From Fischerella sp. PCC 9605 (GTDB taxonomy: Bacteria > Cyanobacteriota > Cyanobacteriia > Cyanobacteriales > Nostocaceae): a stretch of DNA of 64,000 nucleotides. A program made the position numbers and the translations under genes. The notes beneath the pieces are model-generated. The model saw nothing but the letters and a program-made list of their open reading frames with translations, was not told where the DNA came from and ran no database searches. This document shows, piece by piece, positions 48,154-55,495 of the stretch (position 1 is the first letter of the stretch; every line of letters begins with the position of its first letter). The stretch is taken from NCBI RefSeq assembly GCF_000517105.1, contig NZ_KI912148.1:2606448-2670447 (forward strand). Reading direction: 5' to 3'.

Positions 48154-49818
48154 TTAGAAACTAAAGGTAGTTCTCAATGCACCAATGATCGCATCATTGT
48201 TGTTGTTGTTATGATCGGGTGCGGTTAGCCAGATGACTCCGGGAGTGATAGTGATGTTATCGCTCACCTGATACTGATAGAAAGCCTCAATGTGATATGA
48301 AGTGTCTTCGTCTTCGTTGATTTGATCAATACTGGAACTTGTCACCTTCGGTTCCATCCCGACAATGATGCCCGCTAAGCTGCCTTTACTACCAAGGTCG
48401 GGAAATCCAAGAGTAACTGCCCAGTTCCAAATGTCAAGCTTGCCACGGTCAATAGTCCCTCCTTGAGTGGATAAGTTCTTGGCATTGGTATAGCCAACCC
48501 AACCACCCAAAACTAAATTATCACTGAATTGAAAGGATGCTTGTAGACCGTAGGAATTGTTGGAAAATGGTACACTCACCGGTTCTGGTTCTCCAGTCAC
48601 ATCCGCAGGAGGAGTAAGTTCAGACTGAAGGAAGGATATAGGATTGGCACGTCTACTACCAGTACCCAGTTCCTGATTGTAAGCATTGATATAAGTCAAG
48701 CCAACGGTAAAGCGATCGCTTGGTTGAAAAGTCAACTGTGCTAGAGCGCCGTAACCCCCGTTGAACAATCCATTATCATCAGATGGGTCGTTGGGTGAAC
48801 TCGCTAAATATGCCAAACTGAGTGCTAATGAATCACTGAAGTTTTGGGTGACACCCAACCCTGCACCATCCATTTGGTAATAGATAGGGTTACGTGTACC
48901 AAAGGTAGACAAAGCACCAAACGCGCCATCTCCGTCAAAAAGATTTACTGTACTGGTAACGTCGTCTGCTGCGCCTGCATTGGCAATAGCAATCACTTCT
49001 GTACTTTCGGTTGGCGAGAATCTGTACCACAGTGCATCAATGAAAACATCAGTGGTGCCATCATCACCAGCAAAGAACAAGCTACCCTCTGGTGTGCCAA
49101 TCTCAGGATTTTGAATATTATTTGCCTGAAGCCTGGTAAACAGAGTATCTTTCCCTGTAAAGCTGGTGTTCAATTCTATGCGCGATCGCGCTCCAAAAGT
49201 TGTATTGTTGTCTCGAACATCTACATCATTGACATCATCTCCTCCCAAAACATCGCTGATTACAGCGACTACTTGTCCAGTCAGTTTGGTAGTTGTAGAA
49301 AACTGATTCGCTTCCAATTCAGCATTTTTTGCCTCCAGCGTATCCACACGACCTCGCAGAGTCGCTAGTTCTGCCGAAAATTCTTCTTGCAGTTTTTGTA
49401 ATGTCGCTAAATCTTCTTTTGTTACTAACTCCCCTGTGGCTGTAGCAACTAATTCGTTAACGCGGTCTAAGCAAGCATTCAAACCAGCAGCAAACTCATA
49501 TCGCGTCAGCGGTCGATTACCGCGATAAGTGCTATTTGGATAGCCTGCAATACAACCGTAGCGTTCTACCAGTGATTGTAAAGCTTGAAATGCCCAGTCT
49601 GTTGGTTGTACATCCGACAGCTGAGAAACCGAGGTCACTTGTGCTATTTGTTGTTCTTGAGTATTATTTCCAACTTTTTTTTCTGGAGTGACTACCAAAT
49701 TCGGTTCACTAACTTCCGATGTTGGAGATGTTTCTCCAGCAATTGCGGTATTACCAACTAGTAATATTGTGCCGAGAACTGCTGGGCTAACCAACAGAGA
49801 TTTCCAAGATTTTTGCAT
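48154..49818 (-). CDS. SLH-domain OprB-type porin (iron-uptake porin family)
   Basis: 554 residues. A signal peptide (about 1-27, ending NTAIA) is followed by a single SLH domain (DVQPTDWAFQALQSLVERYG, PLTRYEFAAGLNACLDRVNE), then a coiled coil (about 130-168) that spans the periplasm, and a beta-barrel with a C-terminal phenylalanine (ALRTTFSF). This is the standard build of cyanobacterial outer-membrane porins, several of which are implicated in inorganic ion or iron uptake. The exact solute is not predictable. It lies upstream of and divergent from the zinc-uptake cluster. Confidence 0.92.
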   Translation of the reverse strand: MQKSWKSLLVSPAVLGTILLVGNTAIAGETSPTSEVSEPNLVVTPEKKVGNNTQEQQIAQVTSVSQLSDVQPTDWAFQALQSLVERYGCIAGYPNSTYRGNRPLTRYEFAAGLNACLDRVNELVATATGELVTKEDLATLQKLQEEFSAELATLRGRVDTLEAKNAELEANQFSTTTKLTGQVVAVISDVLGGDDVNDVDVRDNNTTFGARSRIELNTSFTGKDTLFTRLQANNIQNPEIGTPEGSLFFAGDDGTTDVFIDALWYRFSPTESTEVIAIANAGAADDVTSTVNLFDGDGAFGALSTFGTRNPIYYQMDGAGLGVTQNFSDSLALSLAYLASSPNDPSDDNGLFNGGYGALAQLTFQPSDRFTVGLTYINAYNQELGTGSRRANPISFLQSELTPPADVTGEPEPVSVPFSNNSYGLQASFQFSDNLVLGGWVGYTNAKNLSTQGGTIDRGKLDIWNWAVTLGFPDLGSKGSLAGIIVGMEPKVTSSSIDQINEDEDTSYHIEAFYQYQVSDNITITPGVIWLTAPDHNNNNNDAIIGALRTTFSF

Positions 49819-50050
49819 TTTTTCCTCACACTACTTTTTAATTTGCCCCCGGCTCTGCTTAATAAAAGCAGATTTTATTAAAAAGCGTTTTCGATTAATT
49901 TATCAGTTATTGGCAAATTTTTTAACACAAAGTCTGGAAATAATAACTAAGCAATTCATTCTAAATCTGTTTTTATATTTACATTTTGAGGTAATATATC
50001 ACCTTTTCCAAAGCAGATTATCTTACACAAGTTGCAACAGCCAGAAAGCT

Positions 50051-50110
50051 GAGCCTCCAAATCCTCGTTACCAGGTTGAACCTGGTAACGACATATCAGA
50101 GCCTCTGACT
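50051..50110. repeat. Palindromic element with GAGCCTC flanks
   Basis: A perfect palindrome of 12-base arms (CGTTACCAGGTT and complement, 50066-50090) lies between GAGCCTC motifs, related in style to the element at 5005-5108. The rest of the 49819-50259 stretch holds no gene. After the operator, 50335-50400 is a CCCTCTCCC/GGGGAGGGG repeat. Confidence 0.65.
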
Positions 50111-50259
50111 CTCGAATAATGCAAGATGTGAATTGGAAGAACAGCCTTTAACCAGCCAGTAAGCCAAAGAGTTAAGGTTGCGTTTCCAGACACAATCGAG
50201 TCCGTATATCTAACGGATTCCAAAAACAAACATGTTTACTATTTTGATACAAGTTGTCA

Positions 50260-50311
50260 ATGAGAATGATACTTATTTTTATAGTATAGTTAGAATAAGT
50301 CTAATTCTCAT
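50260..50311. promoter_or_regulatory. Candidate Fur/Zur operator upstream of znuA
   Basis: Two 18-base arms, ATGAGAATGATACTTATT (50260-50277) and AATAAGTCTAATTCTCAT (50294-50311), form an inverted repeat with 16 of 18 pairs. Each arm resembles a Fur-family box; the left reads GAGAATGATACTTATTTTT against the classical GATAATGATAATCATTATC (14 of 19). Placement about 170 bp upstream of a zinc-binding lipoprotein gene suggests Zur. Confidence 0.65.
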
Positions 50312-50482
50312 ACTAGGTTGCAGTCAAAGATAGTACTTCCCTCACCCCGCCTGTCGGTACCCCTCTCCCAATTTGGAACAGGGGAGGGGGAGAGGGTACG
50401 AATTGCTATATCTGAACACAACTTGGTATCAATAGGGTTTCTGACAAACGAAAACCCTCATCTTTTAGGAGGAGAGAAGACT

Positions 50483-51514
50483 GTGAAGCGGACTCAGATA
50501 AAAAGTAGAAAAGATCAATACAAAAGCGGCATAGTATCCTTAATTGCCTTGTTAGTATTGTCGGTTGGGACTGGCTGTAGTCAAACAAATACAAAACAAG
50601 GAGGAACTACCGAACAGTCACCGCAAGTACAAGAGGCTGCATCCACGCCTGCAATCAATTCGGGAAAAATCAAGGTGGTAACGACATTTTTACCCATGTA
50701 TTGGTTTACCAAGGCAGTCACTGGGGATGTGGCAGATGTGACAGTTTTGGTTCCTCCTGGCACGGAAATACATGAGTATCAAGCGACACCAGAAAATGTG
50801 AGAGCGATCGCCACAGCAAATGTGTTGGTAGAAAATGGCTTGGGCTTAGAAGAATTTCTGGAAGACACGGTCAAAAATGCCCAGAATCCTAAATTGGAAA
50901 AAATTTCAGCCAGCAAGAATATTCAAGCCTTGGAAGAAATTTCACCTGTGGTAGAAACGAGGAACAAAGAGGAAGAACACGACCACGGACATACTCACGA
51001 ACATGCTGAAGGTAATCCCCACGTTTGGCTAGATCCTGTTTTGGCAAAACAACAAGTTATCAATATTAGGGATGGCTTAATTGCGGCTGACCCTGCGAAT
51101 AAAAGCAATTATGAGGCAAATGTAGCAGCTTATATCAAGCAGTTAGAAGATTTAGATAATCAATATCGGCAGACTTTACAAAAGTATCCCAACTGCACTT
51201 TTGTGACTTTCCATGATGCCTATCCATACCTGGCAAAACGCTATAACCTTAAACAAGTGGCAGTAGTAGAAATTCCTGAAGATCAGCTGACGCCAACAGA
51301 TGTGCAAAAAGCAGTCAATGCCGTCAAAAAGTACAACGTCAAAGCTTTGTTTGGCGAACCAGGAACGGATAATAAATTGCTGACAAGCCTTTCTCGTGAC
51401 TTGAATTTAACTTTGCGTGAATTAGATTCTTTGGAAACAGGTTCCAAAGAACCACAGTATTACTTCCAGGCTATGCAGAAGAATTTACAAACTTTAGAAT
51501 CAGCTTGCAAATAG
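50483..51514 (+). CDS. znuA: Zinc ABC transporter substrate-binding lipoprotein
   Basis: 343 residues from GTG 50483, which has GGAGGAGAG just upstream; the ORF extends to 50318 but that part is repeat DNA. The signal sequence ends in a lipobox (LSVGTGCSQ). The cluster A-I fold shows metal ligands in PPGTEIHEYQATP, the following HVWLDP and FHDAYPYLA, and a loop rich in Asp/His/Glu (EEEHDHGHTHEHAEGNPH) typical of zinc-binding proteins. It delivers Zn(II), or possibly Mn(II), to the ZnuBC permease. It is first of the znuA-znuC pair and probably Zur-regulated. Confidence 0.92.
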   Translation: MKRTQIKSRKDQYKSGIVSLIALLVLSVGTGCSQTNTKQGGTTEQSPQVQEAASTPAINSGKIKVVTTFLPMYWFTKAVTGDVADVTVLVPPGTEIHEYQATPENVRAIATANVLVENGLGLEEFLEDTVKNAQNPKLEKISASKNIQALEEISPVVETRNKEEEHDHGHTHEHAEGNPHVWLDPVLAKQQVINIRDGLIAADPANKSNYEANVAAYIKQLEDLDNQYRQTLQKYPNCTFVTFHDAYPYLAKRYNLKQVAVVEIPEDQLTPTDVQKAVNAVKKYNVKALFGEPGTDNKLLTSLSRDLNLTLRELDSLETGSKEPQYYFQAMQKNLQTLESACK

Positions 51515-51590
51515 ATGTCCTTTGTCATTTGTGAATGACCAATGACTAATGACTAATAACTAATGACTAATGACTAATGACCAATGACTA

Positions 51591-52388
51591 ATGAATATTG
51601 ATATTCCTGTTGTCAAAGTAGAAGGGTTGAGTGTATACAAAGGTAGCTATCTAGCTGTTCGCGATGTTTCATTTGAATTGTTGCCAGGAACCAACACTGC
51701 CATAGTCGGCCCCAATGGTGGGGGTAAAAGTACTCTGGTACAAGCAGTTTTAGATTTGATTCCGCGAAGTAGTGGCAACATAGAAATATTTGGTTTGCCA
51801 ATTTCTAGACTGGGGCATTTGCGTCATCAGTTAGGATATATGCCACAGCATTTTATCTTTGACCGCAGCTTTCCGATTTCTGTTGGGGAATTGGTAGGTT
51901 TGGGATGGGTCAAAGAAGGAAAAAGGGAAAAGGGAAAAGGGAAAAGGGAAATTTCATTTTTTAAAAGGCTATGGCAGCAAAATCAAGAAAAAGCAGCAGC
52001 AGTAGTAACAGCTTTACGGCGAACTGATACTTACCATCTGCGAAATCAAGCGATTGGTACTCTCAGTGGTGGTCAGCTAAAGCGGGTATTGCTGGCTTAC
52101 TGTTTGGTAATGCCTCGAAGACTATTAGTATTGGATGAAGCTTTTGCTGGAGTAGATGTACAAGGTGCAGCAGATTTTTATACTTTGCTGAATGAACTTA
52201 AGCAGGAAGAAAGTTGGACGATATTACAAGTGTCTCACGATATCGATCTGGTCAGTCGCTATTGCGATCGCGTAATTTGTCTTAACCAAACTATCGTTTG
52301 TACCGGAGTACCAGAAATTGCCCTCTCACCACAAAATCTTTTAGCAACCTACGGCCCAGGATTTAGTCGCTACCAACACCATCATTAG
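51591..52388 (+). CDS. znuC: Zinc ABC transporter ATP-binding protein
   Basis: 265 residues. Walker A GPNGGGKST, Q-loop LGYMPQHF, signature LSGGQLKR, Walker B LLVLDEAFAGVD and the switch histidine SHD are all intact. Residues ~108-122 (VKEGKREKGKGKREISF) are an extra basic loop encoded by AAAGGGAAAAGGGAAAAGGG repeat DNA in the helical domain. The start ATG 51591 directly follows a TGACTAA-type repeat array, so its ribosome site is poor and it may depend on coupling to znuA. Confidence 0.92.
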   Translation: MNIDIPVVKVEGLSVYKGSYLAVRDVSFELLPGTNTAIVGPNGGGKSTLVQAVLDLIPRSSGNIEIFGLPISRLGHLRHQLGYMPQHFIFDRSFPISVGELVGLGWVKEGKREKGKGKREISFFKRLWQQNQEKAAAVVTALRRTDTYHLRNQAIGTLSGGQLKRVLLAYCLVMPRRLLVLDEAFAGVDVQGAADFYTLLNELKQEESWTILQVSHDIDLVSRYCDRVICLNQTIVCTGVPEIALSPQNLLATYGPGFSRYQHHH

Positions 52389-52419
52389 AATTATGAATTA
52401 TGAATTATGAAATTTTTGA

Positions 52420-52833
52420 TCATTCATCCTTTTCGTCTAGGTGTTCAGCGACAGACTGGTAAAGATGCAAAACATGACTATCGTGGAGGCTATAGAAAAC
52501 ATGACGACTTTGCTTGCGATAACTAACTAAGCGCATCACCCGTAAATTTCGCAACTGATGAGATACAGCAGATTCACTCATATTCAGTGCAGCTGCTAAA
52601 TCGCTAACACAAAATTCTTTTTCAGCTAAAAGAGAGAGAATTCGCAAACGATTAGGATCTCCTAAAAAACTAAAAAATTCCGCCATCCGCTGGGCTTTGT
52701 CGCTGCTGAGAACCTCAATTGCAGATGGTTGCACGCGATCGCTATCTGTTTGAGATTGCTGATTATATTGGATAACTTCTGGTTGAGGAATAGAATTAGT
52801 AACCGTGGAAGCAAAAGTATTTTTGCCTGACAT
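52420..52833 (-). CDS. smtB: ArsR/SmtB-family zinc-responsive repressor
   Basis: 137 residues. The winged helix has [20 protein letters not shown] and [20 protein letters not shown], close to Synechococcus SmtB. The alpha-5 zinc site is complete: D and H in [10 protein letters not shown], then H and E in AEHLDE, at the SmtB spacing (D, +2 H, +13 H, +16 E). The alpha-3N cysteine (CVSD) is also present. SmtB proteins leave DNA when zinc binds and usually control zinc efflux or metallothionein. Here the gene lies on the opposite strand between znuC and znuB, divergent from znuB. Confidence 0.9.
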   Translation of the reverse strand: MSGKNTFASTVTNSIPQPEVIQYNQQSQTDSDRVQPSAIEVLSSDKAQRMAEFFSFLGDPNRLRILSLLAEKEFCVSDLAAALNMSESAVSHQLRNLRVMRLVSYRKQSRHVFYSLHDSHVLHLYQSVAEHLDEKDE

Positions 52834-52871
52834 ATTGTAAAAAACTTATAAACATCTAGTTTATATAACAA

Positions 52872-52895
52872 TTATTACTGAATGCAAGGTAATAA
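52872..52895. promoter_or_regulatory. Inverted repeat in the smtB-znuB divergent region
   Basis: TTATTAC (52872-52878) and GTAATAA (52889-52895), 10-base spacer, within a 112-bp divergent gap. Possible operator for the SmtB-type regulator or Zur. It does not match the classical SmtB site TGAACA-TGTTCA well. Confidence 0.3.
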
Positions 52896-52945
52896 ATTAT
52901 ATACTTCAAATATAAATATCACCGTATAAATGACGAGGAAAAAAT

Positions 52946-53809
52946 TTGTTTAATGATTGCCACATAAGCTGGTTAGCCGTCACCACTGCAAATGACTTAG
53001 TAACATTGCTACAGTTTCCCTTCATGCAGCGAGCGATCGCTGGTGCTGTATTAATGGGAATATTGGGCGGTTTACTTGGCTGTTTTGTCACCTTGCGCCA
53101 GTTGTCTTTTTTCAGCCACGCTGTTGGTCATGCCGCATTAGTGGGTGTGGCATTAGGTGTGCTGCTACAGTTAAATCCCACCTGGATGCTGCTGCCTTTC
53201 ACGTTGGTGTTTGGAGTGCTTGTGATCTACTTTATCGACAAAACTGATTTAGCTAGTGATAGCGTACTCAGTATAGTCCTATCAGGAGCATTAGCGATCG
53301 GCGTGATCTTGAGTAGCCTTATCCAAGGATATCGCGGCAACTTGATGGCAGTATTATTTGGCGATATTTTGGCGATCGATCAAACAGACCTGATTTTAAC
53401 TTTGCTGGTGCTTGTTGCAGGCAGCATATTTCTATTATCAACCCTGCGCCAACAAATTTTACTAACCCTTAATCCTGATGTGGCAAAAGTTCAAGGAATT
53501 CCAGTACAATTGTATCGATACGGGTTTGTCATCTTGCTGTCACTAGCAGTTGCCGTAGCAATTAAAGCTGTCGGCGTTTTACTGGTAAATGCATTTTTGG
53601 TAATTCCCGCCTCCACTGCCAAACTGATTGGTCATCACTTTCGCTGCTTTTTGCTACAATCGGTGATTGTTGGCTCCATTACTAGCATTGCTGGCATTAT
53701 CGTATCGGGTCTTTTCAACCTAGCTTCTGGCCCGAGTATTGTGCTTGTTCAGTTCCTAGTCTTCGTAGCCGTTTTCAGTTGGATCAAGTTGACAATCAAA
53801 ACTACGTAA
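52946..53809 (+). CDS. znuB: Zinc ABC transporter permease
   Basis: 287 residues if begun at TTG 52946; the conserved region starts at about QFPFMQRAIAGAVLMGILGG, so a later start is possible. Eight to nine membrane helices, including GCFVTLRQLSFFSHAVGHAA and the coupling segment GIPVQLYRYGFVILLSLAVA. This is the metal-transport (cluster 9) permease family. It partners ZnuC and ZnuA but is separated from them by smtB on the other strand, so it is transcribed from its own promoter. Confidence 0.9.
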   Translation: MFNDCHISWLAVTTANDLVTLLQFPFMQRAIAGAVLMGILGGLLGCFVTLRQLSFFSHAVGHAALVGVALGVLLQLNPTWMLLPFTLVFGVLVIYFIDKTDLASDSVLSIVLSGALAIGVILSSLIQGYRGNLMAVLFGDILAIDQTDLILTLLVLVAGSIFLLSTLRQQILLTLNPDVAKVQGIPVQLYRYGFVILLSLAVAVAIKAVGVLLVNAFLVIPASTAKLIGHHFRCFLLQSVIVGSITSIAGIIVSGLFNLASGPSIVLVQFLVFVAVFSWIKLTIKTT

Positions 53810-53881
53810 TTTTTTCTTTAGGTAGTTGCAATCTTATTTAAGGTTTGATATACTGATTAATCGTTGAATACAAGCGCGCTC

Positions 53882-53954
<73 letters not shown>

Positions 53955-53963
53955 TAACACACA

Positions 53964-53995
53964 AAACCCCTGGTAAACAAGACTTCCAGGGGTTT
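53964..53995 (+). terminator. Hairpin after tRNA-Phe
   Basis: 10-bp perfect stem AAACCCCTGG (53964-53973) with CCAGGGGTTT (53986-53995). The T stretch is short, but the position 10 bp after the tRNA fits termination or processing. Confidence 0.65.
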
Positions 53996-54148
53996 ACTGT
54001 TTACACAAAAACCCCATTTTAGCCATTTTTGGACGGGGTTAGTCAAATTTTGGAAGTAAATTAGGGCGCGCTGATTGACCTAAATATTTTCCGGGATTGG
54101 ATTTTAGCGATCGCGATTGGTTGCTCTAAAGACATGAGTTGAAATACT

Positions 54149-54285
54149 AACTCAAAACAAGAAACTTCTAACTCAAAATAAGAAACGTCAAGCTCAAAAC
54201 GAGAAATTTCAGGTTTAAAACGAGAAACTTCTAGTTTGAAACGAGAATCTTCAAGCTCAAAACGAGAAACTATAAGCTCGAAATT
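54149..54285. repeat. 21-bp tandem repeat encoding heptads on the minus strand
   Basis: Six full 21-bp units (consensus AGCTCAAAACGAGAAACTTCT, diverged) and a partial one. On the minus strand the units stay in one open frame and read as heptads SRFELED, SRFKLEV, SRFKPEI, SRFELDV, SYFELEV. There is no start codon upstream, so it is not called a gene. The flanks (53996-54510) contain a CCTCTCTCTGC...GGAGAGGGGGTTAGG repeat but no gene. Confidence 0.75.
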
Positions 54286-54510
54286 TGAATGATTATCTAG
54301 AAACTCTCAAATATAGCAGTTTTGATTTGGATGTAGTATGGTCTGACCTCTCCCCACATGCGAGGAGGGCAAAATAAATTCCCTCTCTCTGCTTGCGGAG
54401 AGGGGGTTAGGGGGTGAGGTTACAACTGTATTGCAGCAAAGCGAGAAACACTATAAATATTGTGTAGTGCGGACATCTTGACCGCGAAAATTATGCAAGT
54501 AAAAAACACA

Positions 54511-54954
54511 TTAGTCGATCGCAATAGTTTCTAGCAAACTCTTCAACATCAAATAAGTAGAAGTCGCCCCTGGATCTTGATGTCCCACACTTCTGTCTCC
54601 TAGATAGCTAGCGCGGCCTTTCTTGGCTAGCATTGGTGTTGTCTGTTGCATTCCCTTTTCAGCCGCAGATACAGCTTGTTGCATCGCTGCTTGCATACCT
54701 TGATCTTTTACCAATGCCTGCTCAAAAGCCGCTACAGCTGGTGATAGGGCATCTACCATTGTTTTATCGCCTAATTGTGCCTTGCCACGACCAATGACGC
54801 CATCTAATCCTGCTTGCAGCATTGCCAGCATATCCTGGTCAGTTAGTTCCTGTTTGCCAGCTACCACTGTACTTGCCCGTAAAAAAAATGTGCCATAAAG
54901 CGGGCCGCTAGCACCACCAACCGTAGAAATTAGAGTCATGCTTACCGATTTCAA
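54511..54954 (-). CDS. dhaL: dhaL, 3' part (interrupted gene)
   Basis: Encodes the C-terminal two thirds of the dihydroxyacetone kinase nucleotide-binding subunit. KSVSMTLISTVGGASGPLYG opens the fragment after the junction. GRGKAQLGDKTMVDAL and the ADP-site region KKGRASYLGDRSVGHQDPGA are intact and there is no stop or frameshift. The local ATG at 54963 lies in element DNA. The 5' part is at 57408-57598. Rejoining at a TT dinucleotide gives a 633-bp frame (210 residues), the usual DhaL length. As it stands the gene cannot make DhaL unless the element leaves. Confidence 0.9.
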   Translation of the reverse strand: MKSVSMTLISTVGGASGPLYGTFFLRASTVVAGKQELTDQDMLAMLQAGLDGVIGRGKAQLGDKTMVDALSPAVAAFEQALVKDQGMQAAMQQAVSAAEKGMQQTTPMLAKKGRASYLGDRSVGHQDPGATSTYLMLKSLLETIAID

Positions 54955-55025
54955 CGAAACCATTACTTAATGCCCATCTCAAGAACCCATCAGCAAACTT
55001 AACTGACATAGAAGTAACTGATGTG

Positions 55026-55298
55026 ATGCACCCACTATTTGGGCGAAGGTTTGCAGTGATATCCATATCAACCCCGCCAAGTGGTGAGGGTCATGCGGTA
55101 GTAGCCTATCGAGGTCATATGCGCTTACGCATTCCTTTATCAGCAACCCAATTAGCTCTCCCAAAACAGTATTTACGTACTAAGCTCACATTAGAGAGTG
55201 TGACTGAGTTAGTCACGTTAGCCAAACAATGTGAGGTTTTATGTCAATCCCACCCCGTGAGATCTGGGAACGCCTCACCCCAGCACTCCAAGAAGTAA
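55026..55298 (+). CDS. Small element-encoded protein A
   Basis: 90 residues from ATG 55026 (a GTG one codon earlier is possible). It starts HPLFGRRFAVISISTPPSGE and has VAYRGHMRLRIPLSATQLAL, a compact beta-rich pattern. The HP-x-G-F opening recalls small proteins (DUF5372 type) that accompany recombinases in mobile elements; this is a weak recollection. Its stop overlaps the next ORF by 58 bp. Possible recombination directionality factor or DNA-binding accessory, by position only. Confidence 0.6.
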   Translation: MHPLFGRRFAVISISTPPSGEGHAVVAYRGHMRLRIPLSATQLALPKQYLRTKLTLESVTELVTLAKQCEVLCQSHPVRSGNASPQHSKK

Positions 55299-55495
55299 TC
55301 ACAGACGAACTACAAACCGTCTTCCAGGAGGTAATTTATGAGTACCTCAGAGCTAGTAACACTCCAACACCTGAACCGCAAAGCGATAATCTACATTCGT
55401 CAGTCTACCCCACATCAATTAATCAGCAATCAGGAGAGTTTGCGTCTGCAATACGCTCTGCGTCAGCGAGCTATAGAACTGGGCTGGTCGGATAA
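55241..55495 (+). CDS. Small element-encoded protein B
   Basis: 84 residues, ATG 55241. The first ~35 residues (SIPPREIWERLTPALQEVIT, then DELQTVFQEVIYEYL) look like a real helical segment. The rest overlaps the recombinase start (55338) by 158 bp in another frame, is low in pattern and may be non-functional. No family recognised. The tight overlap of A, B and recombinase suggests translational coupling. Confidence 0.45.
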   Translation: MSIPPREIWERLTPALQEVITDELQTVFQEVIYEYLRASNTPTPEPQSDNLHSSVYPTSINQQSGEFASAIRSASASYRTGLVG

